A DNA stretch of 37,441 bases from Lentisphaeria bacterium (GCA_017507125.1 JAFWBQ010000114.1:1-37441); one strand, 5' to 3'; shown: positions 15,251-24,311, counted from the first letter of the stretch. Notes: generated by a model from the sequence alone, not told the origin. Numbers and translations are program-made.

Positions 15251-16966
15251 TCAGTCTATAACTTTAAATGCTGTTTTAACAGAACACTTTTCTCCGTTTA
15301 CTTTCATAACCAGCTTGTAAGAAGGAAGTTTTTCAAAATTCTTGAACTCTTTCCCCTCCACTTTTTCAACAGGAACATCAAAGAGCGCTTCAACTTTCAC
15401 ATTTCCTGACTTCAGGAACGCTCTCTTCCCCTCAACGGAACACTCGACGCCGCTGCGCAGGGCAAAGACAAAGCTCCATTCATGGCTTTTATCTCCCTGA
15501 GCTTCATCGGTGATCTCAAGCACTCCCTCTTTGAACTCAACTTTCCGCTCCCACTTCACATTCTCCCATCCGGGGGCATTTGAAGTCATGGTGCTTGAGA
15601 TGACGCCGTTGTTCCAGGGCGTCACCTGACACACAGGAGCGGCGAGCCAGGTGTAAAGTCCCTGAAGCACACTGTCCCCTTTGCCGTCCACCAGCATGGA
15701 GGAGTGGTTGGAACTCTGCTTGAAGTATTCAGAGAAATCTTCATCATCATAGCTGCAGCAGCCGGGATCCATAAGAAAGGCTTCACCTTTAAAAAAACAG
15801 GAAACAGCCTGTTTGCCGCCGTGGAAGTGGCTGAGTCTGGCAAGGAGCGGCGAACAGTCAAAGAGCAGAAAGTTCCCTTTGGAATCCTTTTTGACGGCGA
15901 TCTTCGCTGCATCAAGGAGCATTTCCACTTCCTCCTTTTCCTTTTCATCCCCCAAAGAGGCGATAAAAATGGACATATCAAGGGGATATCCGTCACTGAC
16001 CACAGTTGAAAATCCGTCGGGCTGGCGCAGGGCGCGGCAGATGTCAAACGCCTTTGCCGCCTTAGTTTTGGCTTCATCGGAAATATTGTAGTTTTCACGG
16101 GCGGCGATCTTGAGGGCGTCTCTTGTGATCCAGCTTTCAAAGAAGTGGTAAGAGGGGCTCAGATCGTTGAGCATGCCGTCGGCAAGAAAATCCATCCGGA
16201 TGTGGTAATCGCACATCTTTTCCGCCACAGGGAGCCATTTTTCCGTCCCCCTTGTACCTTTGAAAAAGGCACAGGCGGTCAGAAGCGCCATGCCCCGGAG
16301 CGCCTGATGGTTGCTGGGGTGGAGCTTGATGTGGGACTCCTCTGCCCAGAAGATGTTCTGACCGTGGGTAAAAACAAAATCCTCAAGGATCTGCCACTCA
16401 ACATCTGTGACCACATCCATATTCTTGACAAAGTACATGGCGTAGAGACCGTGGATGATGCGGCTGGCGGGCTGGAAGTCGAACCATTCGTAGGGCACAG
16501 GGGCGTTGAAATCGGGTCCCAGAGCGTTGTACTCCGCATCCCGGCGCCGGAGGATCTCATCGTGCAGATCACAGGTCGCCTGTTGGGTGGGTGGAGCTTG
16601 ATATTCAGGTTTGGCGGCAAATCTCAGAAGTATTTCCATGACTTCGCGGGCAAGTTTCTTATCACCGCTCTTGCGGGCGTGGTTTGCCATAGGGGCGATG
16701 AAGTACATACGGTTGATCCAGCTGGTGCGCTCAATGGTGCGCCAGAAGTTGAACTTGAGGAAGTCGATGTTTTTATAGCCGCCGAACTCATCAAGGGCGC
16801 CCTTTTCCACCACGGCGGCGGTGTATTCGGCATCATTGACGCTGCCGATGATCTCGCGGTTGATGAATGATCCGCCGCCGTCAAAGGGGTAGAGTTCAAA
16901 AAAACTGTATTTGTCAAAAAGTTCCAGTCCCAGAGCCGGGGCAAACTTGTCAATAAGGCGTTCCAT
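15251..16966 (-). CDS. Heparinase II/III-like polysaccharide lyase family protein
   Basis: The 571-residue product resembles heparinase II/III-type lyases. It has an alpha/alpha-toroid N-terminal half (WINRMYFIAPMANHARKSGD, HPSNHQALRGMALLTACAFF, DGMLNDLSPSYHFFES) and a beta-sandwich C-terminal half (GEAFLMDPGCCSYDDEDFSEYFKQSSNHSSMLVDG), with His and Tyr in the segments that carry catalysis in the family. Such enzymes cleave uronic-acid-containing glycans by beta-elimination. No signal peptide is visible, so it may act in the cytoplasm on imported fragments. The ATG at 16966 is chosen over a GTG at 16975, because AAGGGG ends 8 bases before it. The site lies inside the last codons and stop of the upstream hydrolase gene, implying coupled translation. 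Confidence 0.78.
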   Translation of the reverse strand: MERLIDKFAPALGLELFDKYSFFELYPFDGGGSFINREIIGSVNDAEYTAAVVEKGALDEFGGYKNIDFLKFNFWRTIERTSWINRMYFIAPMANHARKSGDKKLAREVMEILLRFAAKPEYQAPPTQQATCDLHDEILRRRDAEYNALGPDFNAPVPYEWFDFQPASRIIHGLYAMYFVKNMDVVTDVEWQILEDFVFTHGQNIFWAEESHIKLHPSNHQALRGMALLTACAFFKGTRGTEKWLPVAEKMCDYHIRMDFLADGMLNDLSPSYHFFESWITRDALKIAARENYNISDEAKTKAAKAFDICRALRQPDGFSTVVSDGYPLDMSIFIASLGDEKEKEEVEMLLDAAKIAVKKDSKGNFLLFDCSPLLARLSHFHGGKQAVSCFFKGEAFLMDPGCCSYDDEDFSEYFKQSSNHSSMLVDGKGDSVLQGLYTWLAAPVCQVTPWNNGVISSTMTSNAPGWENVKWERKVEFKEGVLEITDEAQGDKSHEWSFVFALRSGVECSVEGKRAFLKSGNVKVEALFDVPVEKVEGKEFKNFEKLPSYKLVMKVNGEKCSVKTAFKVID

Positions 16967-16971
16967 AAACT

Positions 16972-18060
16972 TCACCCCTTAACATCCAGATGTTTACGCA
17001 AAAATGCGATTGCTTTTTCCATGCTTTCTCCGGGGATCCTGTGACCTGATTTGTGATTATCAAGCACCAGATTTTCCCGGTCGCCCCGGACCAGTGCGGC
17101 GCGGTCGTAGAAGGCGTTGACGGCGTCGTTGTCATAGTGTCCTGCGATGGTGAGCATGGGTATATTTGTCAGAGCAAGCAGCTGGGCGTGTTCCATGTTC
17201 AGCGCTTCCATTTTTTTGACTTCGGCGCCCCAGTACCAGATATCCTCCCAGTTGGTCTGGTGCCACCCCATGCCCCAGTCGCTTGGGACGGCGGCTTTGA
17301 GTCGGGAGTCAAGGCAGCCCAAGTAAAAAGCGATCTTGCCGCCCAGGGAGTGTCCCATGACGCCCACTCTGGAGCTGTCAAGTCTCTCATCTTCAAAGGC
17401 AAAGTCCACCAGCAGCTTGTTGTCATAGACCAGCTTACCGCAGCCGCTCCAACGGGGATTGTCTTTCAAAAGCTCATTTGCGGCACATGCCCAGCGGTCA
17501 AAACCTTCGGGCATGTCGTTCCGGATATAGGTACGGTAATAAGAGGTGCAGGTCAGAACGGCGAAACCCTCCTGAGCCAGTTTGGCGCCTCTGTTCCACG
17601 TATCGGGGGTGCGTCCTTCCATAAAGACCTCTTCGCCGGTTTCGGGATCGAATCCGATGATCCGGGCGGGGACGTAGAAGGGCATGATGACGGTGGGGAA
17701 AGGCGCCTTGCCCTTTTCAGGCAGCAGCAGCATGGTCTGCTGAAACTTGCCGGGAGCGTTGTTCTGCCGGTAAAGCTCCCCCTTGAATCCGGGGCCGGAA
17801 AAAGTTTTATAGAGCTCACACTTTTTTTCGTAAACATAAGAAGCATCAGGAGCACCGAAAAAATCGCTCCACTGCTTCTTCCAGTTTTCAATCTCCTCTG
17901 CCGAAGGCTTTCCCTGATTCTGCACATTGAGATAGTGATATGAGTTGCCGTCATAAAATTCTCTGACACCGTCAGGAAGCAAAGTTGTATCAACGACCTC
18001 TCCGGACCAGGAAAGTTTTACACTCCCTGAAACAGTTTCTCCTGAAAATACTTCTCTCAT
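16972..18060 (-). CDS. Alpha/beta hydrolase, possible carbohydrate esterase
   Basis: The 362-residue protein has the nucleophile elbow GHSLGG (Ser238), a likely acid in GHYDND (Asp310 or Asp312) and the histidine in HKSGHRIP (His340). The N-terminal region (about 50-115) precedes a core strand PFPTVIMPFYV, as in dienelactone-hydrolase/acetyl-xylan-esterase-like proteins. The segment PSDWGMGWHQTNWEDIWYWG may shape the pocket. No signal peptide is visible. Next to a heparinase-like lyase, removal of acyl or methyl groups from glycan fragments is a reasonable guess; a peptidase or other esterase role is possible. GAGGTAAAGG precedes the ATG. It is the first of four adjacent catabolic genes. Confidence 0.75.
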   Translation of the reverse strand: MREVFSGETVSGSVKLSWSGEVVDTTLLPDGVREFYDGNSYHYLNVQNQGKPSAEEIENWKKQWSDFFGAPDASYVYEKKCELYKTFSGPGFKGELYRQNNAPGKFQQTMLLLPEKGKAPFPTVIMPFYVPARIIGFDPETGEEVFMEGRTPDTWNRGAKLAQEGFAVLTCTSYYRTYIRNDMPEGFDRWACAANELLKDNPRWSGCGKLVYDNKLLVDFAFEDERLDSSRVGVMGHSLGGKIAFYLGCLDSRLKAAVPSDWGMGWHQTNWEDIWYWGAEVKKMEALNMEHAQLLALTNIPMLTIAGHYDNDAVNAFYDRAALVRGDRENLVLDNHKSGHRIPGESMEKAIAFLRKHLDVKG

Positions 18061-18098
18061 AAACCTTTACCTCTTTCGTATCTTCTCAAGTTGAAGTA

Positions 18099-19085
18099 TC
18101 AATTATCCCTCACGGTGCGCTCCAACCCCTTGCCGAGATCGAACATGGGCTGGTTTCTTTTGGGTTTCGGCACATAGTTGCGGGCGGCATTTGCCATATC
18201 CTCATCCATCAGGATCTGAGAAGCCGGCTTTTTGCCCCGGTTGGGATCGACAAAGTCTCTGCCGCGCACAGCTTCAACGCCGCCGATGCGGGTAACTATG
18301 CCGGTTTTAGGATTGCGGTAAAGCTGGGGGATGGTGTTGGAGGTCTTCCAGAAGGTATTGTTTACATTGGCACCGTCGAGACTGAAGGAAAGGTAGTGGA
18401 AGACCCGGGGAGTCACCGGGACAAGCACATGGATACGACTCAGCATATCCACTTCGATCTGAAGTTTTTCATACCCCATCTGATGACCGAGTCTGACGAC
18501 ACCATAGACTTTCTTTTCATCGGAAACCACCAGATAGTAGTGACGGCGGCGGTTTTCATAAATGGTCCGTATCTCATAGGTTCTTTCTTCACCCTGGGCG
18601 CGGTGTCCGTAGATGTCGGGGATCCCCACAGTCCTTTTCCAGATAACGGCGCCATGTTCCACCTGAAAGAAGCGGTCGGGACTCTTGTACTCCTTTTTCA
18701 GCATGGAGTGCGCCACATAGGCGTGGATCTTGTAATTGTCCGCCTGACTGATATCATAGTACTCATTGATGGGGATGATGATGGAACGGATCTCACCGGG
18801 TCCCAGGATCAGACCGTCGATGGAAATTTCCCTGCCCGGACGCTTGGAAACAAAGGTCTGCCCCACGCCGGAGATCTCAAGCATGAGAAATCCCTGAAGC
18901 CGGGGCGATTTGCCGAAAAGCAGCGCCTTACCGGTATCATTGCGGAATGTGATCTTGGCATAAACCGGTTCAAACTGCATAAAAGTGGTACGGTTGATCT
19001 CAAGATCCATACCGATCTGGGCGAAAAGGGATCCGCCCGTTCCGAAGATAAGAAGCATCAGAAAGAAAAGAGATTTTTTTTCCAT
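18099..19085 (-). CDS. Secreted protein of unknown function
   Basis: The 328-residue product starts MEKKSLFFLMLLIFGTGGSLFAQ, a Sec signal peptide with cleavage about residue 23. I do not recognise the family. Residues 25-130 look all-beta (MDLEINRTTFMQFEPVYAKITFRNDTGKALLF), reminiscent of the immunoglobulin-like folds in bacterial secreted proteins. The C-terminus is basic and proline-rich. The ATG at 19085 is preferred over GTG at 19091, with GAGGTG 5 bases before it. It follows the glycosyltransferase stop by 2 bases, so translation is probably coupled. Confidence 0.6.
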   Translation of the reverse strand: MEKKSLFFLMLLIFGTGGSLFAQIGMDLEINRTTFMQFEPVYAKITFRNDTGKALLFGKSPRLQGFLMLEISGVGQTFVSKRPGREISIDGLILGPGEIRSIIIPINEYYDISQADNYKIHAYVAHSMLKKEYKSPDRFFQVEHGAVIWKRTVGIPDIYGHRAQGEERTYEIRTIYENRRRHYYLVVSDEKKVYGVVRLGHQMGYEKLQIEVDMLSRIHVLVPVTPRVFHYLSFSLDGANVNNTFWKTSNTIPQLYRNPKTGIVTRIGGVEAVRGRDFVDPNRGKKPASQILMDEDMANAARNYVPKPKRNQPMFDLGKGLERTVRDN

Positions 19086-19087
19086 GA

Positions 19088-20116
19088 TCACACCTCATTT
19101 GATTTTTGTTTGATATAAGTTCCCATTTCCTCTCCGATCTCCCGGGGATCCAGTGCGTGACAGAGAGCTTTCGTTTCCAGAGGGCAGATTCTTTTCATAC
19201 ATCCGCAGCATTGCAGGTCGCTCCGCCTGTAGATCCTGTTTCCGTCGCCGTAGGGTCCTGTCAATCCGGGCTGAGTGGGGCCGAAAAGAGCAAAGACCCG
19301 TCTGCCTGTCAGGGCGCCGATGTGCATGGGGCCCGAATCGTTGGTAAGGACGGCTTCTGCCATATTCATCACTGCCACCAGCTGAACGAGAGAGGTTTTC
19401 CCGGTCAGGTCGACGGCATCGGGAACCATTTCTCTGATACGCGCGGCGGCAGGGGCGTCACCTGCGCCCCCCACGATGACAGCGCCGCAATCAGGAACGG
19501 TTTTTCTGAGTTCCAGCAGGATATTGCCGAAAAGTTCCGGGGGGAAGGTCTTGCTTTGCCAGCGGGCACCGGGGACGACCGCCACGAAATGCTGCGGCAG
19601 CGCCGGGATCCCTTGAGTCCGCAAAGGTATTTTCACATCGGGCACGGGGAACGATGTATCGCACAGTTTATTCACCAGTTCAACATATCTGCTGACGGCG
19701 TGCTGTTCCATAAGAACATCCATTTTGCGGTTGTAAAAAAAAGCGGCACTTGACTCCCTGGGAGAAGAAAATCCCGCTACGATACAACTGCGGGCGCACC
19801 AGCTCAAAAAACCGCTGCGGAACAATCCCTGAAAATCCACGGTGATCTCGTACTCTTCGCTGCGGATTTCACGGATAAGTCTGCAAAGTTCCGGCAATCC
19901 CTTCAGGGGAGACCCCAATTCATCGCGGTTGAAAAGGATCTTTTTACGCACAGGGAAGGGTGAAAGATCCAGAAGCTCAGCCAGGGCGGGGTGGATCACA
20001 AAGTCCAGTTCCGATACCGGATAAGCCCGCCGCAGCAGTTCAAGAGCAGGGAAAGTATGCACGACATCACCGAGACTGCTCGGTTTGATGACCAGAATTT
20101 TACCGGTTCCGCCCAT
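19088..20116 (-). CDS. Glycosyltransferase family 9 (heptosyltransferase-like)
   Basis: The 342-residue protein has a GT-B fold pattern. The N-terminus ILVIKPSSLGDVVHTFPALELLRRAYP holds the GD-V-V/I signature of the family. FVAVVPGARWQSKTFPPELF marks the start of the C-terminal domain. VLTNDSGPMHIGALTGRRVFALFGPTQPGLTGPYG is the nucleotide-sugar-binding loop, and a C-x-C...C...C tail (about residues 306-326) is typical too. In the WaaC/WaaF/WaaQ family such enzymes add heptose or related sugars to lipopolysaccharide core at the inner membrane, which supports an outer-membrane-bearing host. The acceptor and donor are not defined. It sits 26 bases after the metallophosphoesterase gene. Confidence 0.87.
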   Translation of the reverse strand: MGGTGKILVIKPSSLGDVVHTFPALELLRRAYPVSELDFVIHPALAELLDLSPFPVRKKILFNRDELGSPLKGLPELCRLIREIRSEEYEITVDFQGLFRSGFLSWCARSCIVAGFSSPRESSAAFFYNRKMDVLMEQHAVSRYVELVNKLCDTSFPVPDVKIPLRTQGIPALPQHFVAVVPGARWQSKTFPPELFGNILLELRKTVPDCGAVIVGGAGDAPAAARIREMVPDAVDLTGKTSLVQLVAVMNMAEAVLTNDSGPMHIGALTGRRVFALFGPTQPGLTGPYGDGNRIYRRSDLQCCGCMKRICPLETKALCHALDPREIGEEMGTYIKQKSNEV

Positions 20117-20142
20117 TGCACTCGATCCTGTTTTGTTAAAAA

Positions 20143-20940
20143 TCAGGAGCCGGACTCAAGGCGCTCGGCAAGTCTTGCAGGCAATCCTGCATCAAGGATC
20201 TTCTGCTGAGTGGTCCTGATATCATAGGGCAGCCGGAACCGGGTGACGGTCATGGCATCGGTATCCCAGACGGCAAAGCTGGCTCTGGGGTCGCCGTTGC
20301 GGGGCTGGCCGATGCTGCCCACGTTGAAAAGGTATCTGTTGTTTTTGCGGTAGGGAACAGTGATCATATCAGGGATGGTGATATCATCATCAAACTCACC
20401 GCTCCATGCGTTGATCATTTCGATGGGACGCTCACCGGGGGCGGTCAGCTGTTTTTTCACAAAAGCCACCGGTACATGGGAGTGACCGCAGAAACAGACA
20501 TTGGTGCGCTGATATGAAAAGTTGTCTTCGGCGTGGAACTGATCGAGAATATATCCCCAGTTGGCGGGGGTATCCAAAGTGGCATGGACCAGTGTGCAGT
20601 TGAGGGGGAATTTTTTCTCATATTCTGCCTCGTCCAGCCATTTCCGGTCATCCTCGCTGATCTGTTCCCGGGTCCAGAGAACAGCTTTTTTGGCATTGGG
20701 GTTGAATCCGGATTCGGCAACGTCGCCCCGGACGGCGTAATCATCGTGATTGCCCCGCACGCGGGCGATGATATTAAGTCCCCGGACAAGGGCGATACAT
20801 TCGTTGGGGTTGGCATTGTAACCCACCACATCCCCCAGGGAAATATACTCTGTGATACCCAGCTCGCGGCACTTGTCAAGCACCACATTCAAAGCCTCCA
20901 GATTGGAGTGAATATCACTTAATATCGCATATCTCGCCAT
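20143..20940 (-). CDS. Calcineurin-like metallophosphoesterase (YfcE/MJ0936-like)
   Basis: The 265-residue cytoplasmic enzyme has the metal ligands of the family: D-x-H (Asp9, His11 in AILSDIHSNLEAL), GD (SLGDVVGYNANP), GNHD (63-66) and GHSH (VCFCGHSHVPV), then NVGSIGQPRNGDPRASFAV. Relatives hydrolyse phosphodiesters or phosphomonoesters, and sometimes nucleotides; the substrate here is unknown. The ATG at 20940 is taken over a GTG three codons upstream, because GAAGG would be only 2 bases from the GTG. Confidence 0.87.
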   Translation of the reverse strand: MARYAILSDIHSNLEALNVVLDKCRELGITEYISLGDVVGYNANPNECIALVRGLNIIARVRGNHDDYAVRGDVAESGFNPNAKKAVLWTREQISEDDRKWLDEAEYEKKFPLNCTLVHATLDTPANWGYILDQFHAEDNFSYQRTNVCFCGHSHVPVAFVKKQLTAPGERPIEMINAWSGEFDDDITIPDMITVPYRKNNRYLFNVGSIGQPRNGDPRASFAVWDTDAMTVTRFRLPYDIRTTQQKILDAGLPARLAERLESGS

Positions 20941-20954
20941 AATGTACACAACCT

Positions 20955-20983
20955 TCTATATCAAATGTTACCAAATATTGAAA
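20955..20983 (-). promoter_or_regulatory. Weak putative promoter of the metallophosphoesterase operon
   Basis: Minus strand TTTCAA, 17 bases, TATAGA, ending about 15 bases before the start codon. It would give a very short leader. Read-through from rnpB is the alternative. Confidence 0.3.
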
Positions 20984-21027
20984 CAGCGGCCGCACAAAAA
21001 AGAGCGGCGGCAATACTTTATCAAAAA

Positions 21028-21428
21028 GGTGCAAGCAATCGCTGTAAGCCGGATTCTGTACCTGCTTTTGCAAGCAGGCGGCAGCCATCTGTCTGTGCGA
21101 CCAGAACCCGGAACTTCAAGCGCCGGGGAGCGGCGGCTCGTTCCCTATTTGGTCTTGCTGCGGGAGGAGTTTACATCTGCGGCGGGTCTCTCAACACCGC
21201 CCGGCGGGCTCTTACCCCGCCATTTCACCCTTACCCCCGGAAGAAACTTCCTGAGGCGGTATAATTTCTGTTGCACTTGTCTTTCTGCGGAATATGGTCC
21301 GCAGCATCCTTCTTTTCAAAAGGACTCCCTGCTCCCGGCAGTCCGGACTTTCCTCAGACAGAGTCTTAACTGAAGAGGCAAAAAGCAGCTTCATGCTCTG
21401 TCCGCGGCTGCCCGCGGTCACAAACACC
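21028..21428 (-). ncRNA. rnpB: RNase P RNA component (bacterial type A)
   Basis: The catalytic RNA that matures the 5' ends of tRNAs. On the minus strand the conserved block GAGGAAAGTCCGGACT lies near the 5' side (about 21340-21360). The central block GGGTAAGGGTGAAATGGCGG and the following GGTAAGAGCCCGCC are at about 21200-21240. The 3' block ACAGAATCCGGCTTA is at about 21045-21060. Hairpins CCGCGG/CCGCGG and GACAGAG/CTCTGTC fit the 5' helices. Ends are approximate: a GGTG near 21428 can pair with CACC at 21028-21031 as helix P1, followed by a short T-run. Length is about 400 nt, usual for type A. The upstream promoter supports independent transcription. Confidence 0.95.
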
Positions 21429-21439
21429 ATAACACATAG

Positions 21440-21468
21440 AATATAGCACAACTTCCCATATTATTCAA
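21440..21468 (-). promoter_or_regulatory. Putative rnpB promoter
   Basis: Minus strand TTGAAT, 17 bases, TATATT, with TTGTGC immediately before the -10. It places the start within a few bases of the expected RNase P RNA 5' end. Confidence 0.75.
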
Positions 21469-21480
21469 GTTATATGCAAG

Positions 21481-21521
21481 AAAAAACCCCCTGAATCTTT
21501 TGCAAATCAAGATCCGGGGGG
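21481..21521 (-). terminator. Intrinsic terminator of the eno-SGNH-amidotransferase-like operon
   Basis: CCCCC (21487-21491) pairs with GGGGG (21516-21520), with an inner seven-pair helix including one G-U. On the minus strand six T follow (21486-21481). It lies 30 bases past the stop at 21551. Confidence 0.9.
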
Positions 21522-21550
21522 CAGTAAAAGAAAAAGAAAGTGACCGTATA

Positions 21551-22291
21551 TTACTTCCGGAATTTTCCGGCGGCAGAAATGAGAGCTTCAAAAATGCGTC
21601 TGCGGTGTTCAAGGTCATCAATGCGCTCGGGGTGCCACTGGACCCCCACTCCGAATTCCCGGTCGCTGCGTTCAATGGCTTCGACCACACCGTCCTCGGT
21701 ACTGTGCGCGGTAATCGAAAATCCGGCGCAGGCGAAATCCGGATTCACAGCCTGATGGTGGCAGGAGTTCACCCGGAGACGGTTTGAATTGAAAAGTTTC
21801 TCAAGCAGAGAACCTTTTTCAACTTCCACAAAGTGATAGGTATCAGGGCGGGACTGCCTGACTTCATCCACATAAGAGTTTCTGTGGCGGGGAGTCAGAT
21901 CTTCAAGATGCTGGATGAGTTTCCCCCCTGAACCGACGCAGAGCTCCTGACAGCCGAGACAGACGCCGAGGAAAGGCATGGGGCCTTCAAGAACCTTCTT
22001 CACAAGAGCCAGATGGGATTCAGCGATATCCTCCCGCAGCATGGCATGATTCCCCTCAATGGGCTCTTCGCCGAAAAAGTGCGCCGGGATATCGGGCCCG
22101 CCGATGAAGATCATGGCGTCAACATAATCAAGATAGCGCAGCGACTCCTCAACGGTGAGAAAGGCGGGGATCGTCATGGGCATGCCGCCGAAATCGTGGA
22201 CCGCCTGACAGTAATGCTGCGGATGGGGATAAAGAGCATGCTCCCGAACTGTGGTGGTGATGCCGGTAATACCGATGACAGGACATTTCAT
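21551..22291 (-). CDS. Class I glutamine amidotransferase-like hydrolase (peptidase C26, PuuD-like)
   Basis: The 246-residue protein has the catalytic triad of gamma-glutamyl hydrolases: Cys111 (FLGVCLGCQELCV), His220 and Glu222 (VGVQWHPERI). It also has IGITG at the N-terminus and FIGGPDIPAHFFGE. In the PuuD branch the enzyme hydrolyses gamma-glutamyl-GABA in polyamine breakdown; other members cut gamma-glutamyl amides of different amines. No other Puu gene is nearby, so the substrate is open. The ATG at 22291 follows the upstream stop by 2 bases; a GTG at 22297, overlapping that stop, is an alternative. Confidence 0.83.
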   Translation of the reverse strand: MKCPVIGITGITTTVREHALYPHPQHYCQAVHDFGGMPMTIPAFLTVEESLRYLDYVDAMIFIGGPDIPAHFFGEEPIEGNHAMLREDIAESHLALVKKVLEGPMPFLGVCLGCQELCVGSGGKLIQHLEDLTPRHRNSYVDEVRQSRPDTYHFVEVEKGSLLEKLFNSNRLRVNSCHHQAVNPDFACAGFSITAHSTEDGVVEAIERSDREFGVGVQWHPERIDDLEHRRRIFEALISAAGKFRK

Positions 22292-22293
22292 CT

Positions 22294-22899
22294 TCACATG
22301 TTCCAGGCTTTAAGGATGGCTTTGGCGATATTTTCGTGGATGGGCGCCAGAGGATGGGTCCCATCGCGGGTGACGACATATTCGCTCAGAGGGGCGCTGC
22401 CGTGAAGTTCATAGAAAAGAGCATCCAGAGCCACACTCCGGGCGCCCATTTCATCGGCGGCGGCACGGGCGGCAAGGTAGTACTCCTTGATGATTTCCCC
22501 GTGGGCAAGATAAGCCTTACCTTCCAATCCGAAGGGGGTTGCAATGGAAATCTTTTTGATCCCCTTCAGATGTGCCATGTGCGCCATCCAGACCAGATTG
22601 CCTCTGTAGGTTTCGGGGGAAACAGTGGGTTCATCCGCCCAGACGCCTCTGCCCACAGCGGCATCGTTGGCGCCCAGAAAGATGAAAAGGGCATCGGGCT
22701 TGTGCTCAAGGACATCCTGCTGGAAGCGGGTGAGAGCGTGGGGAGTCTTATCGCCGCCCTGTCCGGAGTTGATGACGGTGTTGTCAGGCAGAAGCTGCTG
22801 AAGATAGCTCACATAAGAGCTGCTGCCTTCGGTAAGGCTGTCGCCGAGACACACAACGGTTTCGCCTTTTTCAAGAAAGGGGGTGGAAAAATCAAGCAT
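22294..22899 (-). CDS. SGNH/GDSL-family hydrolase
   Basis: The 201-residue product has block I GDSLTEG (nucleophile Ser21), a Gly around 46-49 (NSGQGGD), block III GAND (Asn78) and block V DGTHP (Asp179, His182). These are esterases, lipases or deacetylases; in gut and soil bacteria many remove acetyl groups from glycans. No signal peptide is seen, so the enzyme is probably cytoplasmic. AAGGA lies 9 bases upstream of the ATG. The 3' end abuts the amidotransferase-like gene, and both probably share the enolase transcript. Confidence 0.85.
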   Translation of the reverse strand: MLDFSTPFLEKGETVVCLGDSLTEGSSSYVSYLQQLLPDNTVINSGQGGDKTPHALTRFQQDVLEHKPDALFIFLGANDAAVGRGVWADEPTVSPETYRGNLVWMAHMAHLKGIKKISIATPFGLEGKAYLAHGEIIKEYYLAARAAADEMGARSVALDALFYELHGSAPLSEYVVTRDGTHPLAPIHENIAKAILKAWNM

Positions 22900-22943
22900 T
22901 TGTTTAATTCCTTATGTTTGTTTAAGTTTTATGTTTTTGCAAT

Positions 22944-24221
22944 TTAAAAAGATCCGTAAACAGCGGTATCCCCCAGCTGTTCCTCAATGCGGAGCAGCTG
23001 GTTGTATTTGGCGATCCTTTCGCCCCGGGCGAGGGAACCCGCCTTGATCTGTCCGGTTCCCAACCCCACAGCAAGATCGGCAATAAAGGGGTCGCAGGTT
23101 TCCCCGGAACGGTGGCTCATGATGGTTTTGTAACCCTTCTGCTTTGCCAGTGCCGCCGTATCGCAACATTCGGTAAGGGTCCCGATCTGGTTGGGTTTGA
23201 GCAATACAGCGTTGGCGCATTTGAGTTGGATACCTTTTCTGAGTCTGCCGGGAGCGGTCACAAAGAGATCATCCCCCACCAGCTGACAGGAGCCGCCCAG
23301 TTCAGCTGTCAGGAGTTTCCAATCCTCCCAGCTCTCTTCGGCAAGGCCGTCTTCAATGGAGTCCACGGGGTAATTTTCTGTAAGTTCTTTCAGAAAGGAG
23401 ATCTGCTCCGGGGCAGAAAGCCGCCTTCCCTCCTCTTCAAAAAGGGAGTAATCGTAAATACCGTCATGAAAGAAGGATCCCGCCGCCGCATCCACGGCGA
23501 TGGAAACATCACTGCCCGGAGTAAACCCCGCCTTTTCAATGGCTGAAGTCAGAAGTTCAAGGGCGCCTTTTGTTCCGCCTTTGAGTTCCGGAGGGGCGAA
23601 TCCCCCCTCATCCCCCACGGTGACGGACCACTTGCGCTCTTCAAGGATCTTACGCAGAGAAGCAATGACCGCCCGCCCTTTCTGCAGAGCATCTGAGAAG
23701 CTCTCCGCCCCCGGACTGTGGAGCATGAACTCCTGAAAGGCGCAAGGAGCGCCTGAGTGGACTCCGCCGTTGAAAACATTCATCATGGGAACAGGCATGC
23801 ATTTGGCGTTGGATCCCCCCAGATAGCGGTAGAGGGGCACTCCCAGTTCCATGGCGGCGGCCCGGGCACAGGCGAGGGAGACTCCCAGCATGGCGTTGGC
23901 GCCCAGACGGCTTTTTCCCGGAGTACCGTCAATAAGAAGCATTTCCTGATCTATGCCGCACTGATCGCAGACATCCATACCGATGATCTCAGGGGCGATG
24001 AGCTCCTCAACGTTGTTCACAGCTTTGAGGACCCCTTTGCCGCTCCAGCGTCCTCTGTCGTTATCCCGCAGTTCCAGCGCCTCGGCTTTGCCTGTGGAAG
24101 CACCGGAAGGAACTGAAGCTCTGCCCCAGATGCCGGAAGAAGTTTCGACTTCCACCTCCACGGTGGGATTCCCGCGGGAGTCCAGTATTTCCCGGGCAGC
24201 AAGAGATTTTATTTCTGACAT
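22944..24221 (-). CDS. eno: Enolase
   Basis: The 425-residue enzyme converts 2-phosphoglycerate to phosphoenolpyruvate in glycolysis. It shows [13 protein letters not shown] at the N-terminus, [15 protein letters not shown], the [12 protein letters not shown] loop, metal- and substrate-binding segments ending in SIEDGLAEE and VGDDLFVT, the lysine in LLKPNQIGT, and the signature MSHRSGET. Length is normal. The ATG at 24221 ([14 protein letters not shown]) is chosen because GGAG lies 7 bases upstream and family members begin there; nine in-frame upstream codons are untranslated leader. Confidence 0.97.
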   Translation of the reverse strand: MSEIKSLAAREILDSRGNPTVEVEVETSSGIWGRASVPSGASTGKAEALELRDNDRGRWSGKGVLKAVNNVEELIAPEIIGMDVCDQCGIDQEMLLIDGTPGKSRLGANAMLGVSLACARAAAMELGVPLYRYLGGSNAKCMPVPMMNVFNGGVHSGAPCAFQEFMLHSPGAESFSDALQKGRAVIASLRKILEERKWSVTVGDEGGFAPPELKGGTKGALELLTSAIEKAGFTPGSDVSIAVDAAAGSFFHDGIYDYSLFEEEGRRLSAPEQISFLKELTENYPVDSIEDGLAEESWEDWKLLTAELGGSCQLVGDDLFVTAPGRLRKGIQLKCANAVLLKPNQIGTLTECCDTAALAKQKGYKTIMSHRSGETCDPFIADLAVGLGTGQIKAGSLARGERIAKYNQLLRIEEQLGDTAVYGSF

Positions 24222-24261
24222 GTTATGACTCCGACAGTTTATGGTCATTGCGTTTCACTAT

Positions 24262-24290
24262 AATATACGGTGCTGAAGCTTTTTTTTCAA
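24262..24290 (-). promoter_or_regulatory. Putative eno promoter
   Basis: Minus strand TTGAAA (24290-24285), 17 bases, TATATT (24267-24262), about 40 bases from the ATG. It is divergent from the thioredoxin-gene promoter, 22 bases away. Confidence 0.7.
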
Positions 24291-24311
24291 GAGAGAAAAA
24301 ATAAAAAGCTC

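Noticed and set aside
13687..15261. Long open frame (524 codons) on the plus strand opposite the longer DUF4838 gene
   Set aside because: It is antisense to a gene with signal peptide, recognisable domains and ribosome binding site. The translated product is rich in Gly/His/Val with no recognisable motif, as expected of a GC-rich shadow frame.
20984..21015. Inverted GC-rich repeat after rnpB as a terminator
   Set aside because: The arms (GCGGCCGC and GCCGCCGC) pair imperfectly and the T-run lies in the loop, not after the stem.
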